From: Pusillibacter faecalis
GTDB taxonomy: Bacteria > Bacillota > Clostridia > Oscillospirales > Oscillospiraceae
Direction of reading: 5' to 3'
Assembly (NCBI RefSeq): GCF_018408705.1
Contig: NZ_AP023421.1
Coordinates: forward strand, 1 to 64,000
Length of the DNA: 64,000 nt
Positions 36,419-45,109 of this stretch are shown here, one piece after another. The notes under the pieces were generated by a model that was given only the letters and a program-made list of their open reading frames with translations, did no database searches and was not told the origin of the DNA. Every line of letters starts with the position of its first letter. The stretch's first letter is position 1. The translations under genes and the position numbers were made by a program.

Positions 36419-37764
36419 AAAAGTACCCCCCGAATGGTTCTGGCAAGATAGGCAAAATCTTCATCCCATAGGGTCCGCAGGTGGAGCAGACAGCGCTCCC
36501 GCTGGACATGGACAATAATAGGGCGCTCTGCTGCCCGCAGACTCCGCGCCAACTCCGCAGCGGAACAGGCGGCAGGAGCAATCGCCACGGCAAAGCCCGG
36601 CAATGCCGTATCAGGAAGGCTCCCACCCCCGGCTGGCTCCTCCGTCTCCACAATCTCCGCGGGAAGGCCCGCCAGCAGCTCCGCCAGGGCCTCCGCGCGG
36701 CGGCGCAGCGTATCTGGAGGGACGGTCAGCATCCGTAACGCTGGAATTTCATCCGCAGCCCGCCGGGGGTCCCGATAGGCCTCCAGTGTGGCCTCTAATG
36801 CCGCCAGGGTCAGCTTGTCTACTCGCAGTGCCCGGGTCAGGGGGTGGCGCTTCAAAGGCTCCAGCCATTGGACGCGGCCTACCAGAATTCCGGCCTGGGG
36901 GCCGCCCAGCAGCTTGTCACCGCTGAAGGTGACGATGTCTGCGCCATATTTTACGCTTTCCTCCACGGTGGGCTCGCCGCCGGGGAGGGGCAGCAGGCAC
37001 CCGGACCCCAGGTCCTCAATGACTGGCAGGCCCCGCTCATGGGCCAGCTCCACCAGATCGGACAAAGACACGCTTCCGCTGAAACCCACAATGCGGTAAT
37101 TGCTGGTATGGACCTTCAAAAGAGCTCGGGTCTCTGGTTGGATGGCGTCCCGGTAGTCCCTCAGATGGGTTTTGTTGGTGGCGCCCACCTCCCGCAGGCG
37201 GCAGCCGCACTGGGCCACGATCTCCGGAATCCGGAAGGAGCCGCCGATCTCCACCAGTTCTCCCCGGGAGATCACTACCTCGCCGCCGTTGCCGATGGCA
37301 CTGAGAGCCAATAGCACTGCAGCGGCATTGTTGTTCACTACCAGAGCACTCTCTGCGCCGGTAAGGGTGCGCAGCAGCGCCTCTACCCGGCTGTGGCGGG
37401 AGCCTCGGCCACCGGTGTCCAGGTCGTACTCCAAATTGGAATAGCGGCGGGCCGCGTCCCAGGCGGCTTGGGCGGCGGATTCCGAGAGACACGCACGGCC
37501 CAGGTTCGTATGCAGCGGAACGCCGGTGGCGTTGAGGACCTCCCGCAGGCGGGGACGGTCTTCGGCCCGCATCAGGATGGTCCGGCAGAAGTCCGCCTCC
37601 GAGGGGACAGTCTGCAGCTCGCCAGAGAGAAGACCCTCGCGCACCTCCTTCGCCGTTTGGCGGGCAAGGTCCACAGCCACGGTAGGAGAGAGGGACGCCA
37701 GTTCTGGACGGCGCAGCAGATCGTCAATTTTCGGGATGCTCTTCAAGAGCATATTGGTATCCAT
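36415..37764 (-). CDS. selA: L-seryl-tRNA(Sec) selenium transferase
   Basis: The 449-residue PLP enzyme has an N-terminal tRNA-binding region, VVNNNAAAV at 142-150, and the PLP lysine Lys284 in FSGDKLLGGPQAG. It converts seryl-tRNA(Sec) to selenocysteyl-tRNA(Sec) with selenophosphate from SelD. First gene of selA-selB-selC on the minus strand, with a TTGTAC-N16-TATAAT promoter at 37824-37797. Confidence 0.97.
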   Translation of the reverse strand: MDTNMLLKSIPKIDDLLRRPELASLSPTVAVDLARQTAKEVREGLLSGELQTVPSEADFCRTILMRAEDRPRLREVLNATGVPLHTNLGRACLSESAAQAAWDAARRYSNLEYDLDTGGRGSRHSRVEALLRTLTGAESALVVNNNAAAVLLALSAIGNGGEVVISRGELVEIGGSFRIPEIVAQCGCRLREVGATNKTHLRDYRDAIQPETRALLKVHTSNYRIVGFSGSVSLSDLVELAHERGLPVIEDLGSGCLLPLPGGEPTVEESVKYGADIVTFSGDKLLGGPQAGILVGRVQWLEPLKRHPLTRALRVDKLTLAALEATLEAYRDPRRAADEIPALRMLTVPPDTLRRRAEALAELLAGLPAEIVETEEPAGGGSLPDTALPGFAVAIAPAACSAAELARSLRAAERPIIVHVQRERCLLHLRTLWDEDFAYLARTIRGVLL

Positions 37765-37796
37765 CCTCCGCCTCCTTGTTGCGTTCTATCCATTCC

Positions 37797-37824
37797 ATTA
37801 TAGCAAATTTTAATAGATGTACAA
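37797..37824 (-). promoter_or_regulatory. selA-selB promoter
   Basis: On the minus strand TTGTAC (37824-37819) and TATAAT (37802-37797) are 16 bases apart, about 30 bases ahead of selA. Confidence 0.6.
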
Positions 37825-37870
37825 GACAAAAAAATAAAATAATATAACTCTATTTAAAAATACAATGATA

Positions 37871-37901
37871 AAACCGCCCCCCAGCCTAGGAGAGGCGGTT
37901 T
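37871..37901 (-). terminator. Terminator between the DUF3343 gene and selA
   Basis: AAACCGCC (37871-37878) pairs perfectly with 37894-37901; read on the minus strand it ends the yedE-yedF-DUF3343 transcript. Confidence 0.75.
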
Positions 37902-37909
37902 CTGTCTAT

Positions 37910-38149
37910 TTATAAATTAGATTGAAGCTCCATGTAACTGTTTCCCACCTGACAGAACAGGCACTCCCAATCTCCTTCGGCTGGCAGAGGCGGAGGGGGC
38001 TTTGCAGTGAAGCGGACACAGGTGCCGCAGGAGGAACTGACCTGCCGGGGGACAGGCATCAGGGCGCAGTCGATCCCCGCCTCCCGCAGCTGCCGGCCAA
38101 AGCGCACCGCTCCAAAGTGGGAGAAAAAGGTTGCGATATAGGTCTCCAT
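37910..38149 (-). CDS. DUF3343 protein, putative Se/S carrier
   Basis: The 79-residue protein begins ETYIATFFSHFGAVRFGRQL and has SSCGTC and a C-terminal CLFC pair, fitting DUF3343. This family is often found with yedF/yedE in selenium loci and has been proposed as a selenium or sulfur carrier; the role is not established. It follows the yedF-like gene by 3 bases. Confidence 0.8.
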   Translation of the reverse strand: METYIATFFSHFGAVRFGRQLREAGIDCALMPVPRQVSSSCGTCVRFTAKPPPPLPAEGDWECLFCQVGNSYMELQSNL

Positions 38150-38152
38150 GCC

Positions 38153-38362
38153 TTACTCCGCGCTCAGCGTCACGCTGTCGCCGCTCTCGGAGACCGTCAC
38201 CGTTTTCCCCGCCTTTTGGAGATAGCGGGTGACATTCTGCTGGGCGGTGTGGTCGTCTACCAGAATCTCATAGCGGGCTGCGTCCTGCTTCAAAGCCTCC
38301 ATTGTCAAAAGAACCGGCTGGGGACAGGAGAGCCCTCGGGCATCTACTTTGATGGTTTCCAT
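38153..38362 (-). CDS. yedF: TusA/SirA-like (YedF) sulfurtransferase-type protein
   Basis: 69 residues from ATG 38362 with AAAGGAG 10 bases upstream. It has METIKVDARGLSCPQPVLL, where Cys in CPQPV is the persulfide/selenide carrier position of TusA-like proteins. It matches the N-terminal half of YedF, which in other species carries an extra C-terminal domain. Located between yedE and the DUF3343 gene, consistent with moving selenium after uptake. Confidence 0.85.
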   Translation of the reverse strand: METIKVDARGLSCPQPVLLTMEALKQDAARYEILVDDHTAQQNVTRYLQKAGKTVTVSESGDSVTLSAE

Positions 38363-38406
38363 CCAGATATGACTCCTTTCGCAATCATCACTGATAAAAG
38401 AGGATG

Positions 38407-39456
38407 TTACGCCTTTCTCGGCATGTTGCACAGGGCGATGATGACCATCACGGCAAGTGCGGCCACGCAGGCGATCCCACCTGCCGGCGTTGCGCCGGCG
38501 GTGGAGGAAGCCAGACCGAAGTTGTGACAGCAGGCGGCTCCCACCAGCATGCCAAGCACGGCCATGGCGGAGTCCGTATTGCCCTCTCCGGTCAGAATCA
38601 GCTGGCGGAGAGGGCAGCCGCCCAGAAGGACGGAGCCGAGGCCGACAGCGGCCAGACCCAGGAAGTTCCAGAGACCGTCCGTGTGGGCCACTGGCTGATC
38701 AGCCAGGGAGAGATGGAAGTTTCCAAGCGCCGCGTTACCGATCAGAGTCACCACAAAAATGGCCAGAAAACCAGAGAGTAGGGTCCAGTCTCGGAAGAGC
38801 ACCACATCCCGGATACCACCCACCATGCAAAGGCGTGTGCGCTGTGCGGCGGCACCCACGGCAAGACCGGCGATCAGAGAGACGAGAAGGGGGGCATGAA
38901 GAGAGCCAGGACCCTCCGCACTGAAAAAGAGAAAGGAAGGAGTGGCGAGCAGCAGGACCAAAAGCAGAACGTTGGCAATCGGAAGGCCCAGTCCCTCGCC
39001 CTTGTTTTGGCGGTAGCTGCGCCCTAGAGAAAAGCCCTTTTTCAAAAATACCACACCGGCCAGGATACCGGCCACAAAGCCAACAAGCCCCACCAGCGCG
39101 TTGACGTCGCCGCCGGCCAGACGCAGCACCATTCGCAAAGGGCAGCCTAAGAACACCAGCGCGCCCACCATCACACCGAACCCCAGTACAAAACGCAGAA
39201 CAGGAGAAGAGCCGCCGCGGGGAGAGAAGTCGCCCTTTACAAGGGCCATCATACAGGCGCCGCAGACAATGCCGATGATCTCCGGGCGGATGTATTGCAC
39301 AGCCTCTGCACGGTGCAGTCCCAGGCTGCCGGCGATGTCTCGTATAAAGCAGGCGATGCAAAAGCCCATATTAGCCGGGTTGCCCAAATAGGTCAGGAGG
39401 ATTGCACACAGTCCCACCAGAGCGCCGGATGCCAGAAGCGTTTTCTTTCCACCCAT
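38407..39456 (-). CDS. yedE: Selenium-metabolism membrane protein YedE
   Basis: 349 residues from ATG 39456 behind AGGAGG, in place of a start at 39477. About ten hydrophobic helices carry the YeeE/YedE repeats, including FLGCPLRMVLRLAGGD and LLGGCPLRQLIL with conserved Cys-Pro-Leu-Arg. Paralogues import thiosulfate; this branch is found with selD and is presumed to import a selenium compound. First gene of yedE-yedF-DUF3343. Confidence 0.9.
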   Translation of the reverse strand: MGGKKTLLASGALVGLCAILLTYLGNPANMGFCIACFIRDIAGSLGLHRAEAVQYIRPEIIGIVCGACMMALVKGDFSPRGGSSPVLRFVLGFGVMVGALVFLGCPLRMVLRLAGGDVNALVGLVGFVAGILAGVVFLKKGFSLGRSYRQNKGEGLGLPIANVLLLVLLLATPSFLFFSAEGPGSLHAPLLVSLIAGLAVGAAAQRTRLCMVGGIRDVVLFRDWTLLSGFLAIFVVTLIGNAALGNFHLSLADQPVAHTDGLWNFLGLAAVGLGSVLLGGCPLRQLILTGEGNTDSAMAVLGMLVGAACCHNFGLASSTAGATPAGGIACVAALAVMVIIALCNMPRKA

Positions 39457-39571
39457 GATGAAAGGCCTCCTAATCATGATGTTTCTTCTACTTTACTAAA
39501 TCTGGCGGGCTTTGTAAAATTGCTTTTCCCAATAGATGGATGCGCTATTAAAAAAATTAATAGGAGGCGGT

Positions 39572-39600
39572 TTGCCTCCAGGGGACATCCCTGCTATAAT
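39572..39600 (+). promoter_or_regulatory. Promoter of the cysteine-desulfurase homologue
   Basis: TTGCCT (39572-39577) and TATAAT (39595-39600) are 17 bases apart; the -35 lies in a small hairpin (GGAGGC/GCCTCC). Confidence 0.65.
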
Positions 39601-39629
39601 GTTCATCAATACACCACAGGAGGTGCCGG

Positions 39630-40805
39630 ATGGAGCATATTTACCTGGATTATGGCAGCACCGCTTTCCCCAAAGCCCCTGGTGTGGGGCAGGCTATGGC
39701 GGACTATATCGACCAAGTAGGGGTCAATATCGGCCGTGGAGGTTACGAGGCTGCCTATCACACCGCGGAAGTGGTGTTGGACACCAGGGAGCGGCTTTGC
39801 CGCCTGTTTGGATGGAACAGGCCAGAGAGTGTGATTTTCACGAGCGGCGTCACCGCGTCGCTGAACATATTGCTCAAGGGCTTTCTGCGGTCTGGTGATC
39901 GGGTGGCGGCCACCTCCATGGAGCATAATGCGGTTCTGCGCCCTTTGGCACAGCTGGCGCAGTCGGGAGTGGAGGTGGAGATCATCTCCTGTGAGCGGGA
40001 CGGCTCCCTGCCGCCGGAGCGGCTGGAGGAGGCTTTGCGGAGGAGGCCGCGGGCGCTGGTGATGACTCATGCCTCCAATGTCTGCGGCACGCTGCTTCCG
40101 GCGGAGGAAGCAGCGGCGCTCTGCAGGCGGTACGGCGTCCGGATGATTCTGGACTGCGCCCAAACCGGAGGCGTTTTCCCAGTGGATATGCTTGGCTGGG
40201 GGGTGGACGCCCTGGCCTTTGCAGGGCATAAGGGACTTCTGGGACCTCAGGGGATCGGCGGCTTTCTGATTACCGGGGAGATGGCAATGGAGGTAACGCC
40301 CCTGCTGGCAGGCGGCACCGGCAGCCAGTCCCACCTGGAGACGATGCCGGACTTTCTGCCGGACCGCTTTGAGGCGGGGACGCTGAATCTGCCGGGAATT
40401 TTCGGCCTCCGGGCAGCGCTGGACTATGTGGAACGGCAGGGGATTCATACTCTGCGCCAGAGGTCCATAGCCAGAACGGATCAGCTTCTGCGTGGGCTGG
40501 CCCGCATCCGGGATATCCGCGTGGTGGGCAGGCCCGGCACGGAGGGACGAGGCGCAGTGGTGTCCGTGGACTTTCTGCACCTGGACAACGCACAGGCGGC
40601 TTACGAACTAGAGAACCGCTGGGGGATCGAGACCCGCTGCGGGCTGCACTGCGCGCCTAAGGCGCATCAGACCCTGGGGACTTATCCTCAGGGAACTGTA
40701 CGGTTCACACCGGGGCACGCCACCACGGAGGAGGAAATCGACCGTGCGGTGTCGGCTATCGAAGAGATTGCGAAGGAGAGGGAAGGATTTACCTTGCACT
40801 TTTAA
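39630..40805 (+). CDS. Cysteine desulfurase-family aminotransferase of the selenium locus
   Basis: The 391-residue class V enzyme starts MEHIYLDYGSTAFPKAP, has PLP lysine Lys201 in FAGHKGLLGPQG and catalytic Cys341 in RCGLHCAPKAH. This is the branch often encoded next to yedE and selD; it releases S or Se from (seleno)cysteine and may deliver selenide. ATG follows CAGGAGG. Confidence 0.9.
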   Translation: MEHIYLDYGSTAFPKAPGVGQAMADYIDQVGVNIGRGGYEAAYHTAEVVLDTRERLCRLFGWNRPESVIFTSGVTASLNILLKGFLRSGDRVAATSMEHNAVLRPLAQLAQSGVEVEIISCERDGSLPPERLEEALRRRPRALVMTHASNVCGTLLPAEEAAALCRRYGVRMILDCAQTGGVFPVDMLGWGVDALAFAGHKGLLGPQGIGGFLITGEMAMEVTPLLAGGTGSQSHLETMPDFLPDRFEAGTLNLPGIFGLRAALDYVERQGIHTLRQRSIARTDQLLRGLARIRDIRVVGRPGTEGRGAVVSVDFLHLDNAQAAYELENRWGIETRCGLHCAPKAHQTLGTYPQGTVRFTPGHATTEEEIDRAVSAIEEIAKEREGFTLHF

Positions 40806-40822
40806 AGAAAATTTGATAAAAT
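40794..40822 (+). promoter_or_regulatory. Promoter of the DtxR/MntR-type regulator
   Basis: TTGCAC (40794-40799) and TAAAAT (40817-40822) are 17 bases apart. The -10 overlaps the ATG at 40821, so translation must start further downstream. Confidence 0.6.
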
Positions 40823-41252
40823 GAAAGAAAATGTTACTGGAAGCCTTGAATGGAGCGGATGGATCAAGGAGGTGGCTGAGCTGGTCATTCATGAATCTGC
40901 AGAGGACTATTTGGAGTCGATTCTGATCCTGCAGGAGCAGCGGGGAGAGGTACATTCCATTGATATCGTCAATCGCTTGGGGTATTCCAAGCCCAGCGTC
41001 AGCATTGCCATGAAAAAGCTGCGGGAAAACGGTTATATTTCCATGGCACCGGATGGCGCCATTACGCTCAATGACAGCGGGCTGGAGATTGCCAGCCGGG
41101 TATATACGCGGCACAAGGTCCTTACAGAGCTGTTTGTGCGGTTGGGCGTGAGTGGGGAACAAGCTGCTGAAGATGCCTGCCGTGTGGAGCACGATCTGAG
41201 TCAGGAGACCTTTGCGCGAATCCAGGAATTTGTGCAGCAGAAAACCCTGTAA
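40821..41252 (+). CDS. DtxR/MntR-family metal-dependent regulator
   Basis: The open frame has 143 codons from ATG 40821, but that ATG lies in a -10 box and has no ribosome-binding site. AAGGAGG at 40866-40872 points to CTG 40881, and homologues begin near IHESAEDYLESIL, so the true protein is probably about 123 residues. The winged helix (DIVNRLGYSKPSVSIAMKKLRENG) and dimerisation/metal region (HKVLTELFVRLGV, CRVEHDLSQE) match MntR/IdeR, sensing Mn(II) or Fe(II). It lacks the SH3 domain. Targets are not visible here. Confidence 0.88.
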   Translation: MKENVTGSLEWSGWIKEVAELVIHESAEDYLESILILQEQRGEVHSIDIVNRLGYSKPSVSIAMKKLRENGYISMAPDGAITLNDSGLEIASRVYTRHKVLTELFVRLGVSGEQAAEDACRVEHDLSQETFARIQEFVQQKTL

Positions 41253-41404
41253 GGCGATAGGCCGCTCACGGACGGTTCGTAGGTGGTCTTCTATCCATCT
41301 TCACATCATCACGGACGCGCAGGACCGTCACGTGCTCTGATCATTTGCCTTTGGATGGATCAGTGGTGGGACTCCTTTGAAAGATACTACCTTTTTTCAC
41401 AAAG

Positions 41405-41430
41405 AATCCGCCATCAGGCGGATTTTTTTT
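41405..41430 (+). terminator. Terminator ahead of serA
   Basis: AATCCGCC (41405-41412) pairs perfectly with 41417-41424 around ATCA, followed by eight T. Confidence 0.92.
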
Positions 41431-41443
41431 GGCTTTCCCTCTA

Positions 41444-41473
41444 TTGACCCGACTTTCAACGCGGCCCTATAAT
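41444..41473 (+). promoter_or_regulatory. serA promoter
   Basis: TTGACC (41444-41449) and TATAAT (41468-41473) are 18 bases apart. Confidence 0.7.
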
Positions 41474-41529
41474 AAAATTACCAAGTTATCGAGTTGTATC
41501 ATAGCCCCGTTTGATATGGAGGAAACGTC

Positions 41530-42696
41530 ATGTATCAGATCAAAATCTTGAATAAAATCTCCCCCGTTGGGCTGGAACGGTTCGAGTCGGATCGATATAC
41601 TGTTGGCAGCGAGGTGGCTGGAGAGGACGGCATCGTGGTCCGGTCTGCACCTTTGCTGGATTATGAATTTCCTGAGAGCCTGCTGGCCATTGCCAGGGCG
41701 GGAGTAGGCGTCAATAATATTCCCATTGACCGCTGCTCCGAGGCCGGCGTGGCGGTGTTTTCCACCCCCGGTGCCAACGCGAATGCCGTGAAGGAGCTGG
41801 TGCTGTGTGCTATGCTGATGAGCTCCCGCGATGTAGATGGCTCTATCCAGTGGGTTCGGGAGCAGGTAAAAGCCGGCGTGGAGGTCTCCACGGTGGTGGA
41901 AAAGGGAAAATCCGCGTTTGTAGGTCCGGAGCTGTATCGAAAGACGCTGGGGATTATTGGCTTGGGCGCCATCGGTTCCTTGGTGGCGAACATGGCCATT
42001 GCCCTTGGCATGGACGTCTACGGATATGATCCGTATCTTTCGGTAAACGCTGCCCTGCGTTTGGACCGCCATGTTCATGTGGTACAGGATATCCGAGAGC
42101 TGTACAAGCGTGCGGACTATATTACGGTCCACATTCACTATACGCCTCAGACCAAACAGATGATTGATGAAAAGGCCATTGCTGCGATGAAGCGGGGGGT
42201 ACGGTTTATCAATTTGGCCAGAGGAGAAATTGTGGACGATGAGGCGATGATAGCAGCGCTGGATTCTGGTTGGGTCGCGGCTTATATGACAGATTTCCCC
42301 AATAACGCACTGGTACAGACGCCCCATGTGGTGGCGATGTCTCACTTGGGCGCTTCTACGCCGGAGAGTGAACAGAACTGCGCCGCCATGGCAGTAGACG
42401 AACTGAAGGACTATTTGGAAAACGGCAACATCCACAATTCTGTGAACTTGCCGGAGGTGGTCATGGAGCGCAGCGGCCTGATGCGGCTTTGCGTGATCCA
42501 TAAGAATGTACCGGCCATGCTGGCCAATATCACGGCGCTGCTGAGCAGAGACGGGATCAATGTCGAAAACCTCAGCAACAAGTCCAAGGGAGACCTGGCT
42601 TACACGATGGTTGATCTGGGGGCACCGCTGGAACAACGCGTGGTGGACGAGGTGCGCCAGCTAGCAAATGTCATTCGGGTTCGGGCTATCTTATGA
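41530..42696 (+). CDS. serA: D-3-phosphoglycerate dehydrogenase
   Basis: The 388-residue D-2-hydroxyacid dehydrogenase has the NAD fold LGIIGLGAIGSLVA, Arg in NLARGEIVDD, and a catalytic His in MSHLGASTPESE. A C-terminal ACT domain follows (about 318-388, VIHKNVPAMLANITALLS). It oxidises 3-phosphoglycerate in serine synthesis, and the ACT domain suggests serine feedback. Serine feeds the neighbouring Sec pathway through seryl-tRNA(Sec), but no operon link exists. SD is GGAGG. Confidence 0.92.
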   Translation: MYQIKILNKISPVGLERFESDRYTVGSEVAGEDGIVVRSAPLLDYEFPESLLAIARAGVGVNNIPIDRCSEAGVAVFSTPGANANAVKELVLCAMLMSSRDVDGSIQWVREQVKAGVEVSTVVEKGKSAFVGPELYRKTLGIIGLGAIGSLVANMAIALGMDVYGYDPYLSVNAALRLDRHVHVVQDIRELYKRADYITVHIHYTPQTKQMIDEKAIAAMKRGVRFINLARGEIVDDEAMIAALDSGWVAAYMTDFPNNALVQTPHVVAMSHLGASTPESEQNCAAMAVDELKDYLENGNIHNSVNLPEVVMERSGLMRLCVIHKNVPAMLANITALLSRDGINVENLSNKSKGDLAYTMVDLGAPLEQRVVDEVRQLANVIRVRAIL

Positions 42697-42729
42697 TCGC
42701 CCAGGTTCCTGAGGGATAGAAATCAGGAG

Positions 42730-42767
42730 AAGCAAGGCGGCCGATTTCGCTGTCGGCCACCTTGCTT
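42730..42767 (+). terminator. Terminator after serA
   Basis: AAGCAAGGCGGCCGA (42730-42744) pairs with 42753-42767 with one C/A mismatch. Bases 42768-43086 hold no gene I can support. Confidence 0.8.
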
Positions 42768-43086
42768 TGCATAGAATTTCTTCTGAGAAGCATTGCCTCC
42801 GACAAGGAAGGGCGGCAGAAGAAAGCCCCATTGCCTGATAAATTAAAATTTATCTCTTTATTTACTTTATCATATGTTCCTGTTCGTATGAATGCTTGGT
42901 GAAATCGACAGAGTTAGAAACCATGAGTCCAAAGGGAAAAAGAGAAGAAAATGAAATTGCGTTGACAGGGACATAAAAATCAGTTACAATAAATGCCGCC
43001 TGGATATCAGAACAACATGGCTTCCTATGTACTCCAACCTTCTTGTAGAGGAGATTTCCTTTGTAATTATTGGATTTAAGGGGCAT

Positions 43087-43140
43087 GCCTCCGTAGCTCA
43101 GCTGGATAGCAGTGTTCGCTTCCTAGGTAGGGAACAGAGC
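43087..43140 (+). pseudogene. 5' tRNA-like fragment
   Basis: GCCTCCGTAGCTCAGCTGGA at 43087-43106 looks like an acceptor strand plus D arm, but no matching T arm or 3' acceptor strand follows. The anticodon region folds as an irregular GTTC/GAAC hairpin. Probably a tRNA remnant just upstream of the intact tRNA-Arg. Confidence 0.5.
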
Positions 43141-43197
43141 GCCCCACTCCGAGGGCGCAGGTGTACGGAAACCAGTTTTAGTCCCGTAATTTCATAG

Positions 43198-43274
43198 GCC
43201 CGCGTAGCTCAGTTGGATAGAGCGACCGCCTCCTAAGCGGTAGGCCAGAGGTTCGAATCCTCCCGTGGGTGCCA
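43198..43274 (+). tRNA. tRNA-Arg (anticodon CCU)
   Basis: A complete cloverleaf: acceptor GCCCGCG/CGTGGGT with two G-U pairs, D arm TAGCTCAGTTGGATAG, anticodon arm CCGCCTCCTAAGCGG with CCT, T arm GAGGTTCGAATCCTC, and encoded GCCA. 77 bases. Downstream mobile-element remnants suggest its 3' end has served as an attachment site. Confidence 0.95.
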
Positions 43275-43279
43275 TTATC

Positions 43280-43321
43280 AGCACAAAATCTTTGGCTTTT
43301 CCGAAGATTTTGTGCTTTTTC
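43280..43321 (+). terminator. Terminator just after tRNA-Arg
   Basis: AGCACAAAATCTT (43280-43292) pairs perfectly with 43304-43316 and is followed by TTTTCT. Confidence 0.88.
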
Positions 43322-43450
43322 TATAACTTTTGGAAAGGTATAAGAAAACGCTATATTCCTCACCTGAATGGTGGGCGCTCAATCCTATATTTTTTGCTAA
43401 TCGCTGTTACTCCCCAACGTACTTTGAACTACATACGGTTTTTCGCCAGA

Positions 43451-43480
43451 AACCTTGCTAATCAATTAGCAAGGTTTTTG
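43451..43480 (+). terminator. Short perfect hairpin with T run in the remnant region
   Basis: AACCTTGCTAAT (43451-43462) pairs with 43465-43476 around two bases and is followed by TTTG. The motif GCTAATC recurs nearby (around 43398, 43457 and 43506), which could be recombination-site remnants. Confidence 0.5.
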
Positions 43481-43646
43481 TTTTTGGCGTCAAAAACGAG
43501 GTGTTTTGCTAATCAGGAAAAGAAACGGCTAATGGGAAAACGGAGCAGTTGCCGGTTTGAATATTTTTGTCCTGCCCAAAGCCCACATAGCCGTCTAAAA
43601 ATCCATTTTGACAGCTATGAATTTACAGTAGGCGGACAAGTGCAAA

Positions 43647-43895
43647 GTGATTGCCGTCGCCAATCAAAAGGGCGGCGTGGGTAAGACAACCACGGCGGCC
43701 AATTTAGGCGTAGGACTGGCACAACAAGGGAAAAAGGTATTGTTGTTGGACGCATATGCCCAGGGGAGCCTTAAGGTGAGCCTGGGCGTGGAGAACTCGG
43801 ACGCATTGGACACAACCATCTCCGACCTGATGCAGAGCATTGTGGACAATAGGGATCTTTCGACGCTGGACAAGGGGCGTCTTGAAAAACATTGA
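43647..43895 (+). pseudogene. Truncated ParA/Soj ATPase
   Basis: Only the first 82 residues of a ParA protein remain: [20 protein letters not shown] (deviant Walker A), then [12 protein letters not shown] where intact ParA has DADPQ. The frame ends with LEKH where about 180 further residues are expected. A separate 18-residue scrap ([16 protein letters not shown], ending 43937) follows, apparently from another gene. These are leftovers of a plasmid or integrative element beside tRNA-Arg. Confidence 0.75.
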
Positions 43896-44493
43896 GTGGG
43901 TCGATGAGGACTACGTTATCCTCCGCTACGCCGAATGACCACATGCCGATCCGCTGACGGTCCTCGTCTTGTTCTTTGGAATATATCCATAGGTTCTCAT
44001 CGTATCTGCCCTCCTTTGCGTGATCATGGTTTCATTGTGGAGGAGCCTTTCGCCGGAGCGATTTTATTTTGCGGCGAGAAATCAGGAAAGCGGTCGCTCC
44101 CCGTAGCCGCTTTCCGCATACTTGCAATGAGTTTTGTTTGTCGGGCCATCCTTCTCCGCCGCATCATACTATGTTCAATTTGGAAAGTCTATTGAAAGAT
44201 AGATTCAGATGGTGAAATAACACGCAGGTAAACATGACGATAGACGATGTTTTTGTCATCGAAAATGCGCCAAACAAAAAGAGAGCTGAGAACATTCTCA
44301 ACTCTCTTTTTGTTTGGCCCCATACCGACTGATTCCCCCTCCTGGTGACACATTGTGTCCCCCTTTTTGGGGGGTACAGGCCTTTTATTGAGCTGCATGC
44401 TGGACGATACACGGTGCTGATCTGGGCGGCATGAAGTAAGGTGTCACAAGCCTTGCCCAGAAGCCAAAATCCGTATTCACAACGAACAGACCG
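43896..44493. other. Gene-poor remnant region
   Basis: This 600-base stretch has only short frames. One on the minus strand (44024-44167, 47 codons, RKAATGSDRFPDFSPQNK) looks protein-like but has no clear ribosome-binding site. The large inverted repeat at 44271-44316 is listed separately. I read the region as decayed mobile-element DNA. Confidence 0.5.
44271..44316. repeat. Long inverted repeat
   Basis: CAAACAAAAAGAGAG (44271-44285) pairs with 44302-44316, and an inner TGAGAA/TTCTCA pair continues the stem after one mismatch, leaving a two-base loop. It could be a bidirectional terminator or a miniature mobile element. Confidence 0.65.
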
Positions 44494-44841
44494 TTAAAAC
44501 TGTCTCCGGCCGGCATGGAGCATATCCAGCAGATCGTTCACAAGCTTGTTCATAGAAATCAGTTCTTCTGTAGACAAGCCCACCAATTTTGCGGCAATAT
44601 AGTCTGCCGTTGGAGTGGGTTCCTGACCTCGCAGAAGCCATTCACTTGAAACGCAGAGAGCGTCACAGAGGCTCACAATAGTCTCCAGAGAAGCGCCGGC
44701 AATTCCCCGTTCTATCGTGGAGACAAACTGGGTGGAACGGTTGATTTTTTCCGCCAATTGTTCCTGCGTCATTCCGGCTTGCTCACGTGAAAACTGGATG
44801 CGGCAACCGATTGCGACATTGAGCGGCTTTTTCTTCTGCAT
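44494..44841 (-). CDS. XRE-family helix-turn-helix regulator
   Basis: 115 residues from ATG 44841 with GGGAG upstream; a TTG at 44859 is less likely. The helix-turn-helix (GMTQEQLAEKINRSTQFVSTIERG) occupies about 23-46, followed by ASLETIVSLCDALCVSSEWLL. Typical of regulators carried by mobile elements. No target is evident. Confidence 0.85.
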   Translation of the reverse strand: MQKKKPLNVAIGCRIQFSREQAGMTQEQLAEKINRSTQFVSTIERGIAGASLETIVSLCDALCVSSEWLLRGQEPTPTADYIAAKLVGLSTEELISMNKLVNDLLDMLHAGRRQF

Positions 44842-45109
44842 GATGGCACAATCTCCCAATAATAATGCCTTATTTTACAGTAAATGGCATTTGATTAAAA
44901 TAGCATATTATGATTATGATTATAATTATAATATGCTTAATTTCCGGGCGTTGGTGGGAAGAGAAACACGGAATCCTTATGAGCCGGGAGAAATACAGCA
45001 GCCCGGTCTGAAAAAGACGGGGCTGCCATGAGATAAGTGATTCTGGAAAGGACATCAGGCCAGCTGATGCTGTATTTGTGACAGCAGATTTCCAATGGAA
45101 ATGCCGGAT

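Noticed and set aside
41467..42636. 389-codon minus-strand frame opposite serA
   Set aside because: Shadow of SerA; no start context and an unnatural composition.
43087..43140. A second functional tRNA before tRNA-Arg
   Set aside because: Only the acceptor strand and D arm are plausible; the T arm and 3' acceptor strand are missing.
43935..44195. 86-codon plus-strand frame in the remnant region
   Set aside because: No ribosome-binding site and no recognisable motif; it lies among decayed element DNA.
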